DNA of 64,000 bases, taken from assembly GCA_026018925.1 (NCBI GenBank), contig JAKSZU010000005.1:20198779-20262778 (forward strand), read 5' to 3'. This document shows, piece by piece, positions 45,669 through 57,745 of this stretch (its first letter is position 1; the number at the start of each line of letters is the position of its first letter). Source of the stretch: Tupaia tana (taxonomy: Eukaryota; Chordata; Mammalia; Scandentia; Tupaiidae). The notes under the pieces are model-generated. The model saw only the letters and a program-made list of their open reading frames with translations, was not told where the DNA came from and ran no database searches. The position numbers were made by a program, and so were the translations under genes.

Positions 45669-47095
45669 CTCTTATTCCTATTTATCTCTCTTTAGTTTTC
45701 TTGATACAGTACTCACTTCAGTACTTGTTGAAGAGCTGGCCTAGTGTGGGTAAATTCTTTCAGTTTTTGTTTATTTGAGAATGTTTTTATTTCTTCTTCC
45801 CATTTGAAGAATAATTTTGTTGGGTATAATATTCTTGGTTGAAATTGTTCTTCTTTTAGAGCTTTGAATATGTCTTCCCATTTGTTCCTTGCTCTCATTA
45901 TTTCAGTTGAGAGGACTGACGTTAGCCTGATTGGATAGACTTTGTATGTAACAGATGCTTCTCTCTTGCCATTTTTGTAATCTTGTCTCTGTCTTTAATT
46001 TTTACCAATATAACCATGATGTGCCATGGGTAGGATCTTCTTATGTTATATCTATTTGGTGTTTTTTTGTGCTTCCTATATTTGTACATCTTTATGTTTC
46101 TCTAGATTTGGAGCCTTTTCAGATAGTATTTCATGTAAGAGGCTTTCTATGCCTTTACTAGCTTCTTGGCCTTCTGAAATTCCCATTATATGGATATTTA
46201 AGTGTTTAATGATGTCTAGTATTTCCCTGATATTATCTTCATTTTGGGGGAGAGGGCTAATTTTTCATTCTTTTTTTATAGTTTGGATTAAGTCATAGGT
46301 TTGTCTTTCAAATCAGAGATTCTTTCTTCTAAGTGGTCCAATCTTCTGTTGATAATTTCAAGGAAGATTTTGATTTCTTGCTTTGTATTCTTTATCTTTG
46401 GTAGTTCTGTTTGATTCTTTTTTAGGGTACATATCTCTTTATGAAATTCCTCCTTCGTGTCATGGAATGATTTTCTAATCTCCTGGAGTTGGTTATCAAT
46501 TTTCTCTTGCATCTAATTGAGTTTTGTTATGATAAGTATTCTGAATTCTATATCTGTGATTTCTTGTTTTGCTTTGTTTTGTTTTGTTTCCATTGTGGGT
46601 GAGGAATAGTTTTATTCTTTTGAGAGAGATGCATTTCCTGACTTCCTCCTATTTCTTAAGGCGCTGTTTTGTTTCCCGGGAATCTGATGAGGCACTTGCT
46701 TCTTCCTACTTATTTGGGTAGGTTTCTGAGGTTGTATGCTTGTGCACTTTTCTGTAGTATACTTTAACTTCTTACCAGTTTCCTTCTTGTTTCCAAAATT
46801 TTCTAGTTCTTATATGGCTAAGTGGTGAACTGAAGGGGTGACCTAAGGTCAGGTAGTAGGTAAAGTTGTGTGTTGAATGCATTGCATGGGCCTGGTCACC
46901 CTGCTCCTCCCTGGCTCTAGGACCTACAGTGGGCCAGGCAAGTGATGGAAGAACAAATAAGGACCCCAGTCCCTTACTGTCTCAGTCAGGGAACAGAGCA
47001 GTTCCTGGAAGGAGCATGTGGAAAAGAATGTTGCAATTTTAAGTCTTAAATCCTAAGGTAGGCAGGCAGGCTGTAAACTCAGGCTGGGTTTCTTT

Positions 47096-47337
47096 TTTAA
47101 TTTATTTAAGATTTTGCTATAGGGCATGTGTGCTCACCAGAGAGAGACAGAGAAGGACAGTGAGAAATCACCTCCTGGGAGTGGGGGGATGAACATACCA
47201 CAATCCTTTTCTCCTTTATTTCCCTCTTGGGATTTTGGGTACACATGCATGAGTTTCAAGCTGTCATGTCTGGAACTCAAATCACGGTCATCCATGTGGG
47301 AGTCCAGCACCTTAACTACTATACTACCTGCTGGCCC
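47096..47337 (-). mobile_element. Family A SINE, older copy
   Basis: 'TTTTGCTATAGGGCATGTGT', 'CACCTCCTGGGAGTGGGGGG', minus-strand head GGGGCCAGCAGGTAGTATAG. Flanks share 'CTCAGGC..GGTTT'. Confidence 0.87.
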
Positions 47338-47442
47338 CTCAGGCAGGTTTTTATGATACAATCTTGAGGAGGAATTCCTTTTTCTTCAGGAAATTTCAAT
47401 CTTTGCCCTTCAGGCCTTCAGTTGATTGGATGGATGAAGCCC

Positions 47443-47446
<4 letters not shown>

Positions 47447-47496
<50 letters not shown>

Positions 47497-47748
47497 AGAG
47501 GTTTTCGCTATAGGGCGCGTGCGCTCGCCAGACAGACAGAGAGAGACATAGAAACAGAAAGCGAGAAATCACCCCCCCAGGGGGGATGGTCATGCCGCAA
47601 TCCCTTCTCCTCCATTCTCCTCTCAGGATCTTGGGCACGCACGCACATGCACCCGGCGTGAGTTTTAAGCCACTGGGTCCGGGACACGAACCGTGTTCGT
47701 CTACGTGGGAGTCCAGCGACATAGCCATTATGCTAACTGCTGGTTCCC
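47447..47748 (-). mobile_element. Very young family A SINE with 49-base poly-T tail
   Basis: AAGCCCATCC at 47437-47446 and 47749-47758 is exact. The tail is 49 uninterrupted T (47447-47495), the longest pure run in the window. Body CpGs are intact ('GCGCGTGCGCTCGCC'). Confidence 0.97.
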
Positions 47749-47758
47749 AAGCCCATCC

Positions 47759-48659
47759 ATGTTTTGAAGGGTCACCTGTTCCACTCAAAGTGTACTGATT
47801 ATAAATGTTAACCACACTTAAAACTACCTTCACAGCAATATCTACACTAGTGTTTGACAAAAAAAAAAAAAAAAAAGGCCCTGGGTATTATAGCCTAGTT
47901 AAGTTGACATCTAAAATTAGCCATTATATTCTGCGTATAGACTTGCTCTAAATGTTATCACCAACTGCAAGACCCAGATGCTGAGTTCTACTTCCTGTCT
48001 GCAGTCCACCAAACATGAATTGAGTCTCAGTTCTGCTCCCCTTAGTCATCTTAAATCATTATCTGTTTAACCTCAGATGATTTATTCAATCTTTTAAAGA
48101 TTCTGTTTTCTTGTGGATACAATGAGAATAAGAACACTGCACTTATGACTACCTGTGCATCTCATGTAGCTGAAGTGGAGGGAGCCATTCAAATCCCTGA
48201 ACCTGAAAAGCATGGGGTACAGTGTGTTCTCCCTCAAGAAATGGCAGCTGGGCCACCTCGTTACAGTAGCACTACATTGTTGTCCTCACTATGTCCATGA
48301 TGTGGACGATCAGGGACTGAGAGTTTAGGGATATGCCCTGAGTCAGAGAAATCACAAATGCCAGAGCTGGAATCTGAGGTGAGATTTTCTGAATCCAAAG
48401 TTGGATTTCCTTTTCACTACCTAAGTGTCAGGTGCTTTCAGGTGCTGGAGAAGATGTGTACACTTCAGATATGGAGAATATCATCTGCCTTCACTTATAC
48501 ATCAAGCCCCCAGTAGCCTGGAGCACATGTAGCAGGTGTCCCTGGGCAGGTATCCCACTTAGAACCTTCATCAAATCTCTCAATTCACTCAAGGTACCCA
48601 CCTTCCCTTTTATGCCTAGAAAAAAGATAAGTAACACAACTCATATTGAGTAAAATAAA
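47759..48659. other. Unique sequence with MIR-like remnants
   Basis: 48020-48180 ('TTTAACCTCAGATGATTTAT...ACAATGAGAATAAGAACACT') and 48280-48400 ('CAGAGAAATCACAAATGCCAGAGCTGGAATC') follow MIR/L2-type repeats in plus orientation. No gene recognised. Confidence 0.5.
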
Positions 48660-48886
48660 TGTATTATTACTTATTTTTATTAGTATTTTTTTCTGAGTGA
48701 GAGAGATAGAGATAGAGAAAGAGAGAGAGAGCTGCAACAGTTTTTACACGGTAGTCTACTCCAGCATTAGCCAGCTGAGATCATGGGCAGCATTGCACCC
48801 AGTGTATTCAGAGAGGTCCCATGATGTGACCCTAAGACCTTTTCCACATTAGTTACATAACCATTGTGCCACCACATGACCCTAGG
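48660..48886 (-). mobile_element. Family B SINE
   Basis: Tail 'TTATTACTTATTTTTATTAG', GAGATA-rich tract, 'CAGAGAGGTCCCATGATGTG'. Minus-strand head AGGGTCATGTGGTGGCACAA with a clear A box. Confidence 0.85.
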
Positions 48887-49081
48887 TTTCTTTTATTTTA
48901 AGCATTATGCCTCTGTTCCTGTATTGCTATAAAATGAAATTTTATTTGTAGTACATGAGTTTAGTTATGTCCTGAAGGCTCACTTGTGTTGTTAATTGTA
49001 CTTTAGGAAAAGTCAGAAGAGCAACCCAGTACATATTTTTAAACTTGTTTTGAATTTTTTTTTTCAAGTTAACATATTTCA

Positions 49082-49293
49082 CGACAATAGAAAAACAAAA
49101 AAGAAAGAAAGAAAAAAATCACCCTCAGTAGCATCTCAATGGCCTGAGGCTCCTCCTAGCTTTCCCAGACTGCCAGGATCTTGGATGTGCATGTCTGACA
49201 TGTATAGGCCAACAAGAATAATGAACCATGACCTTCTATATGGATCTGGCTTTGCTTGAGCAGTATGTTACCACTGTGCCAGCAAGCCAGCCC
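49082..49293 (-). mobile_element. Family B SINE
   Basis: (GAAA)n-rich tract, 'CTCCTAGCTTTCCCAGACTG', minus-strand head GGGCTGGCTTGCTGGCACAG. It abuts the family A SINE at 49300. Confidence 0.78.
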
Positions 49294-49299
49294 ACATTT

Positions 49300-49540
49300 T
49301 AACTTTTTTTTTTTTTTTTTTTTTTTGCCACAGGGTGTATGCACTCACCAGAGAGAGACAGAGAGAAAGAAAGTGAAAAGTCACCTCTGGGGGGATGGTC
49401 ACATGCAATCCCTTTTCCTCCATTCTCCTTTCAAGAGGCATTTGCACATGTACCCAATATCATTTTTAAACTGCCATGTCCAGGACTTGAAAAGTTGGCC
49501 ATGTGGAAGTCCAGTGTCTTAACTACCATGCCACCTGCTG
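49300..49540 (-). mobile_element. Family A SINE
   Basis: T-tail, 'GCCACAGGGTGTATGCACTC', 'CACCTCTGGGGGGATGG', decayed head ('CCACCTGCTG'). Possible duplication 'CCCACATTTTAA' / 'CCCATATTTAA'. Confidence 0.85.
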
Positions 49541-50608
49541 AAACCCATATTTAATTTTTTTTAATATAACAAAGTTGAATAAAGAATTATTTTTCTTGAA
49601 AACCCAGTTTCATTTTTGTATCACCTATGCTATAACCTTCTCGGTCTCAGAGAGGAAGTTTCTAATTGTCTCTGTATATTTTATTGCTGCATTTCTACAT
49701 GGCTTTGTGTTTTTCTCCATCAGTGTCTATTTTCTCAAATTCAGTGTGAGCTCCTTCAAGGGAAGGCCAGATCCTTGTTACCCTGCAACTGTCATGCTTA
49801 AGCATGGTATATACTAAGAAAATATTGGAAGAGTAAAAGAAGGAAAAGTCAAGGACAAGAAAGAGAATATGAGGAGGGCAGGACGACTGACGCAGAGGGC
49901 AGAAAAGGCAAATAAACGCCCAACATGCCTGGTCCCTGAGCACTAATGCTGACTGAGTTTTACTACATTTTCTTTAGTCTCGCTATGCCAATCAAACTGT
50001 GACATTCAATCAATATCTCATATTCTTTCTGAAGGGCCACTTCTCTTTCCAGTAAACTATGAGCATGGCTTGTTAAGCGGAGAGAGCATTTTGACTTTGT
50101 TATTAATTATAGCTTCTCTCCAGTTCACGAAGCTGGTTTGTAGTCTATTGAGCATGAAGAAATGGAGCTTGACAGTTTGCCAGCAGACAACTTAGCTTTC
50201 TAAATAAAAGCTGAGGCCCCAAGAGTACTATACTTCATGAGTCTATTCAAAGTGTACAAGAGGGAAGTTCTGTGCTATTTCCATATGTATGCTATGAAAA
50301 CAAGGTATATGGCATAATAAACTGTTGTTTAATAGCAAAATACTTTGAATATAAGGATTTAACTCCATCATATATTGATCTAATTTAAAAGCATTGGCTA
50401 TGATAATGGCTAATATGTGTTGGATATGTATTATGTTCATTACATCATTAAATTCTTGAATCAATCCAATGATAGATGTGCTATTATTATCTCCATTGTA
50501 GCCACAAGGACTGTGAAATCTTCAGCACTTGAATAGCTCACTCAAAATATTTTCCTCATAATGGGAAGGTGCCAAACTTCTCTTGATGGTCTGGCCGCAA
50601 AGAATACT
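49541..50608. other. Unique sequence with an ancient-repeat remnant
   Basis: 50380-50540 ('GGCTAATATGTGTTGGATAT...CTATTATTATCTCCATTGTA') resembles the MIR/L2-type '...tattatctcattta...' repeat. The remainder has no recognised feature. Confidence 0.45.
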
Positions 50609-50883
50609 TTTTTTTTTTCTTAAGAGAGATTTTTGCTATAGGGCAGATGTACTCGCCAGAGAGATAGGGAGAGACAGAAAGATAGAAAGCAAGAAATCAC
50701 CCCTCCACCCCACCCCAGGGGAGATGGCCGTGCCATAATCTCTTCTTCTCCATTGTCTTCTCAGGATTTGGGGCATGCATACACATACACCCGGTATGAG
50801 TTTAAGCTGCTGGGTCCAGGACTTAAACAGTGATAGACTACATGGGAGTTCAGCAACGTAACCATTATGCCATCTGCTGGTCT
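50609..50883 (-). mobile_element. Family A SINE
   Basis: 'TTTTTGCTATAGGGCAGATG', extended 'CCCCTCCACCCCACCCCAGGGG' centre, minus-strand head GAGACCAGCAGATGGCATAA. Flanks CAAAGAATAC / CAAAGAACAT. Confidence 0.9.
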
Positions 50884-52037
50884 CAAAGAACATGTTTTTA
50901 AGCACTTAGCTACATCCTCTTCTTTGTACGGAGGAAGCATTTAAAACAAGAACGTGGATTTTCCTACAAGCAGGAAAAAAGTTGCCAAAATTATCTTCTC
51001 TGTGTGTTTAGAGAACTCTAAGGATTAAATCATATTAATATTCTTTATTGTTGTTTTTGGTTAGCTTGTAAAAAGCTTTTAAAAACTGAGCATGAACTTG
51101 GTAAATTCACCGAGGTGAATCAACACCTGCATAGGGACAAGGAGCTATATCTGAAGTGGTACACTGTGCTCTGTGGCAACTACTGGTATTGTATCTGGTT
51201 CCTCTTACAGCTTATCCCTTATGATGAACATTCCTGGGGTCTTCCACTCATTCTACTGCTTACTGGGCCAAACTTTAAGACACAACCATCAACTGTTGCA
51301 TCAAAATTTCTACTGCATGCCTTCAAATTACAGATATCAAGAGAACATGCCTGCTACTTTTCTCTCCTTAAATTCATTACTAAAGTCTATCCTTTGAAAT
51401 TTTAGACATTTCTCAGCAGATATGTTCAATTCAGTTCAGCTAGCATGTGTTGAGTGTCTAGCCTATTAGTAATAAGGATGCCTATATTTCTGTTCAAGTT
51501 GTGCTGATTTTAAATCACTTTCATAAACAGTGTAAGCAAGGCCATGTTAGAATGGGAAATGCTCTGTACTAGGGAAACCAATGGCAGTAGATTTGACCCC
51601 TGACAAACATAAAGGCCTCCATAGGGTTGGCTATATTTTCTGGCTTAAAAAAATAACCCGACTTTTCAAGGATGTCCTGACAACCTTCAGTCATTTGGTG
51701 GGCTGCTGGAGGAAGAACATACGTTCTGCACTGAATCAAGAATAGAAGCACCAAATCTTTTATCATTGAAAGAATCATACTAATAGGGTGTCGTTCAACA
51801 GTAAAATGGACTGCCTTAAGACCCTGGGAAGTTCTTACCTAAGAAGATGACTGGACTGAATGGCCCAGTGTGACTAGGGAGGGAATACCAATAGGACTGA
51901 TGTTTGATGCTATCTTTAGCTAATAGAATGTGGTCTTTAGCCAGATGACCTAAGTTCTAATCTTGGTTACTGCTGGTTGGGAAGCAGTTTTTCCCTCATC
52001 TGGCTGCTGGGAAGATCGAGTTAGTGTAAAGCGATTT
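50884..52037. other. Unique intergenic sequence
   Basis: Overlapping open frames at 51115-51405 (96 and 74 codons, +) lack recognisable motifs. No repeat family seen. Confidence 0.45.
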
Positions 52038-52051
52038 AAACAGTTCTAGGT

Positions 52052-52322
52052 GGGAACCAGCAGTTAGCGTAATGGCTATGTCGCTGGACTCCCATGTAGT
52101 CGACCGCAGTTCACGTCCCAGACCTGGTGGCTTAAAACTCAGGCCGGGCGCGTGTGCGTGCTTGCCCAAGATCCCGAGAGGAGAATGGAGGAGAAGGGAT
52201 TGCGGCGTGGCCATCCCCTCTGGGGGGTGATTTCTTGCTTTCTGTCTCTATGTCTCTCTCTCTGTCTGTCTGGTGAGCGTACATGCCCTATAGCGAAAAC
52301 CTCTCCAAAAAAAAGAAAAAAA
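52052..52322 (+). mobile_element. Young family A SINE, perfect 14-bp duplication
   Basis: AAACAGTTCTAGGT at 52038-52051 and 52323-52336. Head GGGAACCAGCAGTTAGCGTA, full body and a short A-rich tail. Confidence 0.97.
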
Positions 52323-52429
52323 AAACAGTTCTAGGTAAGGCATTGATGAATGTTAGTAATCATTATTCAGGACCCTTTCCAAATCCATTTGTGATTGTCT
52401 TACAATGACATGCTACAATTACTACTAAT

Positions 52430-52534
52430 GGGCAATCATTATAGAACATTTGAGAAATATTATTAATAAAAATACTTGAATAACCATATTATAATCGATA
52501 AAATAAGATGGAAGAACAAGATTTACAAGCAAGT
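52430..52534. repeat. Direct repeat of about 105 bp, copy 1
   Basis: 'GGCAATCATTATAGAACATT' through 'AAATAAGATGGAAGAACAAG' matches 53028-53130 at roughly three quarters of positions by eye. Not a family I recognise. Confidence 0.65.
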
Positions 52535-52769
52535 AGAGGACACATTTCCTGTGTTCAGGGATTAGAAGTCTTGTGGGGGGAAAATTGATATTCTTACTAA
52601 AGTTTCCTTCAGCACTTTGGTCACTGGAAAACATTCTCCTCATACCCATATCTCTGAAATTAAAAATGCTAGGAACTCATATCCTTATCTTCCGATTTAT
52701 GAGCAGATGACACCCACAGGCAACAGGTAGTAGAAGCTAGGTGTCCTGAACTTGAGCTATGTTGGGAGC

Positions 52770-53027
52770 ATTGTCTCATTGGCTTTGCCTCCTATCTGTG
52801 GATAGCGAGAATGGGCTCTTTGGGGGAGTAAAATAAAGGATATAAATGAAATATTGATTCGTGTTTATTATTTTACAAGCAGTTTGTTAGTGGCTCTGCA
52901 TTTTCATATTGTTGTACATGCACCACAGACTTTACACCTACAAATATCCTATGAGATAGATATCACTATTCCTTTTTAAAGAGGTTTATAGAAGGCTAAA
53001 ACTCTTGGTCAGTCTACTGACTAGTAA
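52770..53027 (+). mobile_element. Ancient MIR/L2-type remnant
   Basis: 'TATCCTATGAGATAGATATC', 'ACTATTCCTTTTTAAAGAGG' follow the widespread '...ccctatgaggtaggtactattat...' pattern. Limits uncertain. Confidence 0.5.
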
Positions 53028-53130
53028 TGAGGAATCATTGTAGAACATCTGAGAAATACTATGAGTGAAAACATTGGAATGTCTGTTTCATAGGCAATAA
53101 AATAAGGTGGGAAGAACAAGAGTTACAAAG
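53028..53130. repeat. Direct repeat of about 105 bp, copy 2
   Basis: 'GGAATCATTGTAGAACATCT' through 'AAATAAGGTGGGAAGAACAAG'; partner of 52430-52534, spaced about 600 bp. Confidence 0.65.
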
Positions 53131-53425
53131 AGACTCTGGGCTTTAGACCTTGGCCTCCTAACCAACATTTTTATTCCTGTTATTTACATTTTTCTTCCTT
53201 TTAAATTACATCTTAGTTTTGTAGAGGTTCTAGGTAGTTTTAGAACTTGATGTGAGTTCTTGAGCCCTTCTCCTGGTCAAAGTATACACACAATTAGCAG
53301 ACCATGTCAAGGGATTAACTGATTTTTCAAAAATTACTAATAGAAAGTAGGTTAAAATTTCCTAATAAAAATAATGCAGTTCTTACCTAGTTAGAGAAAA
53401 ACTATGTTTTAAGAGCTGAGTGTGG

Positions 53426-53680
53426 GGCCAGCTGGTGGTGTGGTGGTGAAGGTGGCTGAATTCCACACAGCAGACTATGAGGCTTGAGTCTTAGTCTAGG
53501 CTTGAGAAATGTGTCCAGAACATGTGTGTGTGTGCCCAAAATCCTGAGAGGAAAACGGAGGAGAAGGGATTGCAATGTGAACATAGCTCCTGGGGAGGTA
53601 CTTTCTCACTTTCTCTTTCTCTTTCTGGAGAGCATGGGCACCTTGTAGCAAAATTATAAAACAAATAAACAACGAACAAC
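53426..53680 (+). mobile_element. Family A SINE, diverged
   Basis: Head GGGGCCAGCTGGTGGTGTGG, 'CCCAAAATCCTGAGAGGAAA', CT tract, and an A-rich tail with (AAC) units. Confidence 0.87.
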
Positions 53681-53825
53681 ACTTGTTTGTTTTTGAGGGT
53701 GGAATTAAACACCATTCACGGCATTTTGGAAGAAAAGGTAAGGCCCCATTAGAGTCAAGTCTCCTAGTTCTTTGAAACCAAATGTGTGATTGGTATAATC
53801 CTTACTATCCACCGCAGTCTAGCAT

Positions 53826-53856
<31 letters not shown>

Positions 53857-54700
53857 AAGGAAGGTTGCACACGCTTCAACAGCTACATTTCTTGGACTGA
53901 CTGATTTTTAGAGTGGTTCCCACTCACCATTAAAGAAATGGAGATAAAGAAATTAGAATTAAAGAAATTCTTAGCCCAGCATATTCTTCTCATTTTACTG
54001 GAAGCAGAAGACCATATAACAAGGGTGGTGGTAGAAATTGTTATGAGGCTATCTTAATTGAGAAGATCCCAGTTCTTCCTCATTGAAGCTGAGTCATATG
54101 TGTGAGGAAAACCCTTTCTCCAAGCATTTTGGACAAATTCAAATAGGTCAGAAGCCCAGAAAGATTAATTTACCATAGGAACTCTTTCTTGGCTGAGAGG
54201 AGCACATAAACTATTATTCCTTAAGAAGTCAGTTTCCTCAGTGAATCATGGAACTTTGAAAGGCCCAAGAAAAAAATAAACAAAAAAAATTCACTAAAGC
54301 ATCAGATGATGTTCTTTCTTAATGTCTGTAATGCCCCAGAAATTGTGTCATTATTCTGAAAGGGGCTAGCTTAAAGCTTTACGTGCCCTTTATGCACAAT
54401 AAGTAATATTTGACTTCAATCTTGACAAGCTAGCAGTGCAGAATATATTTTATTTCTTATTATTGGGTCATGTTTAATGTAGTTCCTTATCATTATAAGT
54501 TTGCATGATGATGAACAAATTGCTATGATAAAGATGACCAATACTCCCACCTGGTAAAAATTCAATAAAGACAAGTGAGATGAATCAATACATCCTCAGA
54601 GAATCCCCCATGTATTCTGCCAGAAGACTTTTGACAAAGAAAGAAACAGAAGCATTATGAAAGAGAAGAACTAGGAGAGATGTCAATAATGCTGCACTGT
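53681..54700. other. Unique sequence with (CA)n
   Basis: (CA)15-16 at 53825-53856. Otherwise no gene or recognised repeat. Confidence 0.5.
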
Positions 54701-54709
54701 GTTTACACG

Positions 54710-54835
54710 CAAGATAAGGGAATCACTTGATAGAGCAATTAGCAAATGGTCTGCTCATGTTCACAGAGTACCTGTTCTATGCTAGTAGTGTGTTGAGTCC
54801 TGGGGATAGAGCTGCAGACAAAAATGACATGAAGC
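54710..54835 (+). mobile_element. Ancient mammalian-wide repeat remnant
   Basis: 'GAGTACCTGTTCTATGCTAG', 'GTCCTGGGGATAGAGCTGCA' match the old '...gtgccaggcactgttctaggtgctggggatacagc...' pattern (MIR/L2-type). Confidence 0.55.
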
Positions 54836-54859
54836 TCCCTGTCCTTTTTGGAGTCATAC

Positions 54860-54990
54860 AAAGGGACTTTGAATAGTTCATGGAAACTGGAATTAAAGTA
54901 AGAGTTTGTGTTGGTATAAAAATTCTTTTGAAATCAATATATATTTTTTTATAATATGCATTTTCCATGAAATTTTTGAAGACTCCCCTC
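54860..54990. mobile_element. Mariner-like MITE (M1)
   Basis: Inverted ends 'GGGACTTTGAATAGTTCATG' and 'CCATGAAATTTTTGAAGACT'; AT-rich middle with 'ATAATATGCATTTTCC'. Confidence 0.78.
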
Positions 54991-55381
54991 ATAATAAACA
55001 CATATAAGATAGATAGATTTTCTCTTGCTTTAGTAAAGGAGGCTCTCAGGATGGTATCAATCATGAACCAAATTTGGGTGAATACATATTGCTCTCTCAG
55101 GAAATAGCTCCCTGAGGAAGTCACTTCTATTCTAGTATCTGGGGAAGGAGTCAAAATTACTCTGGGGAGAAATAGGGAAGAGGCTGAAAAGAATGAAGGC
55201 TTTCTAATAGATTTCTACAGCATCTATGAGACTAAAAGCAAAAGAAAACAAAACATGACAGAGACAAAAATTCTGATAAGTTGGGTCAGAGTGATTAAAT
55301 AGGGTGTGCACTCTTCAGGATGGAGCTGGAGAAACACAAAGCCCTATATCCTTGAAAAAAAAAATAAGGCTGGATCTAGTA
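54991..55381. other. Unassigned sequence
   Basis: No recognised feature. The 125-codon minus-strand frame at 55154-54777 spans the MITE and an ancient repeat, so I do not treat it as a gene. Confidence 0.45.
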
Positions 55382-55391
55382 CAGAAGGTTT

Positions 55392-55655
55392 TGTTGTTGT
55401 TGTTGTTTTCTTTTTTAAGGTTTTTGCCATAAGGCACACGTGCTTCTGAAGAGAGACAGAGAAAAACAGAGAGAAGAAAAGAGAAATCACTCCCCAGAGG
55501 GATGACCATGCCACAACCCCCTCCATTCTCCTCTTGGGATATGGGGCGTGCTCATGCACAGGTCTGGTGTGATTTTCAGTTGGCAGGGTCTGAGACAAAC
55601 TGTGGTCGATCACATGGGAATCTAGCACCTTAAACACATGCCAACTGTTGACCCC
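55392..55655 (-). mobile_element. Family A SINE with (GTT)n tail
   Basis: (GTT)5 and T-run in the tail, 'TTTTTGCCATAAGGCACACG', GA tract, minus-strand head GGGGGTCAACAGTTGGCATG. Flanks CAGAAGGTTT / CAGAAGGGTTT. Confidence 0.88.
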
Positions 55656-55689
55656 CAGAAGGGTTTCAAGCAGGTGAATGACATCATAA

Positions 55690-56097
55690 GTTTGTCTTGT
55701 TAAAAAGATCATGTAGTGGATGAACCTGAAATAAGCCAGACACAAAGGGACAAATATTAAATACTACACATGTGGAATCTAAAGAAGTCTAAGTCAGAAA
55801 TAAAGAGTAGTAGAGAATACCAGGGGCTTGGGGTGCAGAAGAGCAATGTGGACAGGGAAGGGGAAGATGCCATTCAGTGGGTACAAAGTTACTGTGAGAT
55901 AGGAAGGATAAGTTCCGATTTCTATTGCACATCAAGTTAACTACAGTTAATAATGATGTGTTATATATTTCAAAATTGCTAAAGGAGAAGATTTAAATGT
56001 TTCACCACAAAGAAATGATAAATATAGTAGGTGTTAGATATTTTAATAAGCCTGATCTAATCATTCCACAAGATATATATATATATTTCACATTGCA

Positions 56098-56172
<75 letters not shown>

Positions 56173-56215
56173 TATGTACATATACAATATTTATTTGTCA
56201 ATTAAAAATAAAATA
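55690..56215 (+). mobile_element. L1 3' end (older family), AT/AC expanded
   Basis: 'GAAATAAGCCAGACACAAAG', 'GGAATCTAAAGAAGTCTAAG', 'AATACCAGGGGCTTGGGG' and finally 'ATTTATTTGTCAATTAAAAA' are the typical L1MA/L1PB-type 3'UTR order. The final part contains (AT)21 at 56100-56141 and (AC)13 at 56142-56168. Confidence 0.85.
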
Positions 56216-56599
56216 AGTCCATATATAAAGAGGAGAGTATCATGTAGGGGTGAGTGTGGATAGGATGAGACTGTTGGCAGGAAGGCAAACTCCAATCTGA
56301 AATAACCACATTTTAGCAAGAGATACATAGCTTTAGATGAGCATAGTGACCGTGGGGCTGGGGCTGGGGATACAAGGGATGTTTAAGAAAAAGAATTGAT
56401 AGGGTTTGGTGATTGATTGGATGCGAGGATGAGGGCTGGTAGGATCTCAGGTGTATGTGTGTTTATGAAGAAGAGGAGATAAAAAGCCATATGTGTTGTA
56501 TGTTTAACCCCAGTGGATATTTATCATTTTTGACACCCTCAGTATTATGCCTAGCTGTTTACATGCAATAATTTATATAATTGACCTTGGGAAGGAAAT
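56216..56599. other. Unassigned sequence upstream of the ZFP42-like copy
   Basis: G-rich patch near 56350-56370 (TGGGGCTGGGGCTGGGGA). No repeat recognised. Confidence 0.45.
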
Positions 56600-56811
56600 G
56601 GAGTAGGGCGTAGAGCGCATCGCGGTTGCATCGACCAAGGTGCCAAGTGTTGGAACGTTTGCTGAACAAGGCAGAAGAGGCCTTTATTGTCATAGAACTC
56701 CCAGTCTAGCAGCAGGTGTTTTCTGAAGACGACTTCCTCAGATTACTGCTTCCTGCAGGTCATTGCTAAATCCTAGTATAACTCTTCAAGGAGGAAGCTA
56801 GCAGGAGAGAC
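56600..56811 (+). promoter_or_regulatory. Possible 5' noncoding sequence of the ZFP42-like copy
   Basis: Five CpGs fall within about 35 bases (56609-56636) in otherwise CpG-poor DNA, and a plain, intron-free run then leads to the AUG at 56812. A TTCCTGCAG at about 56749-56757 could be a splice acceptor if this is the genuine terminal exon. If instead the CpG cluster is first-exon sequence, the absence of an intron would mean a processed copy. I cannot decide. Confidence 0.35.

Positions 56812-57745
<934 letters not shown>

Larger units (their letters stand above)
42641..46990 (-). mobile_element. Partial L1 (copy 2): 5'UTR, ORF1, ORF2 without 3' end
   Basis: On the minus strand: 5'UTR (46990 to about 46560), ORF1 pieces (46512-46288, 45898-45713 with TFSNKQKLKEF and RPALQQVLK), endonuclease and reverse-transcriptase regions of ORF2 (frames 44084-43875 with [18 protein letters not shown]; 43788-43552; 43594-43382). 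Homology ends near 42641 in the middle of ORF2, where copy 1's 5'UTR begins. It is more diverged than the complete copy and carries two short family A SINEs and two (GT)n runs. Confidence 0.88.

Noticed and set aside
54777-55154. 125-codon minus-strand frame
   Set aside because: It spans a mariner MITE and an ancient repeat remnant, so the open frame is coincidental.
55997-56263. 88-codon frame with repeated Tyr-Ile and Thr-His
   Set aside because: Encoded by the (AT)n(AC)n microsatellite in an L1 tail.
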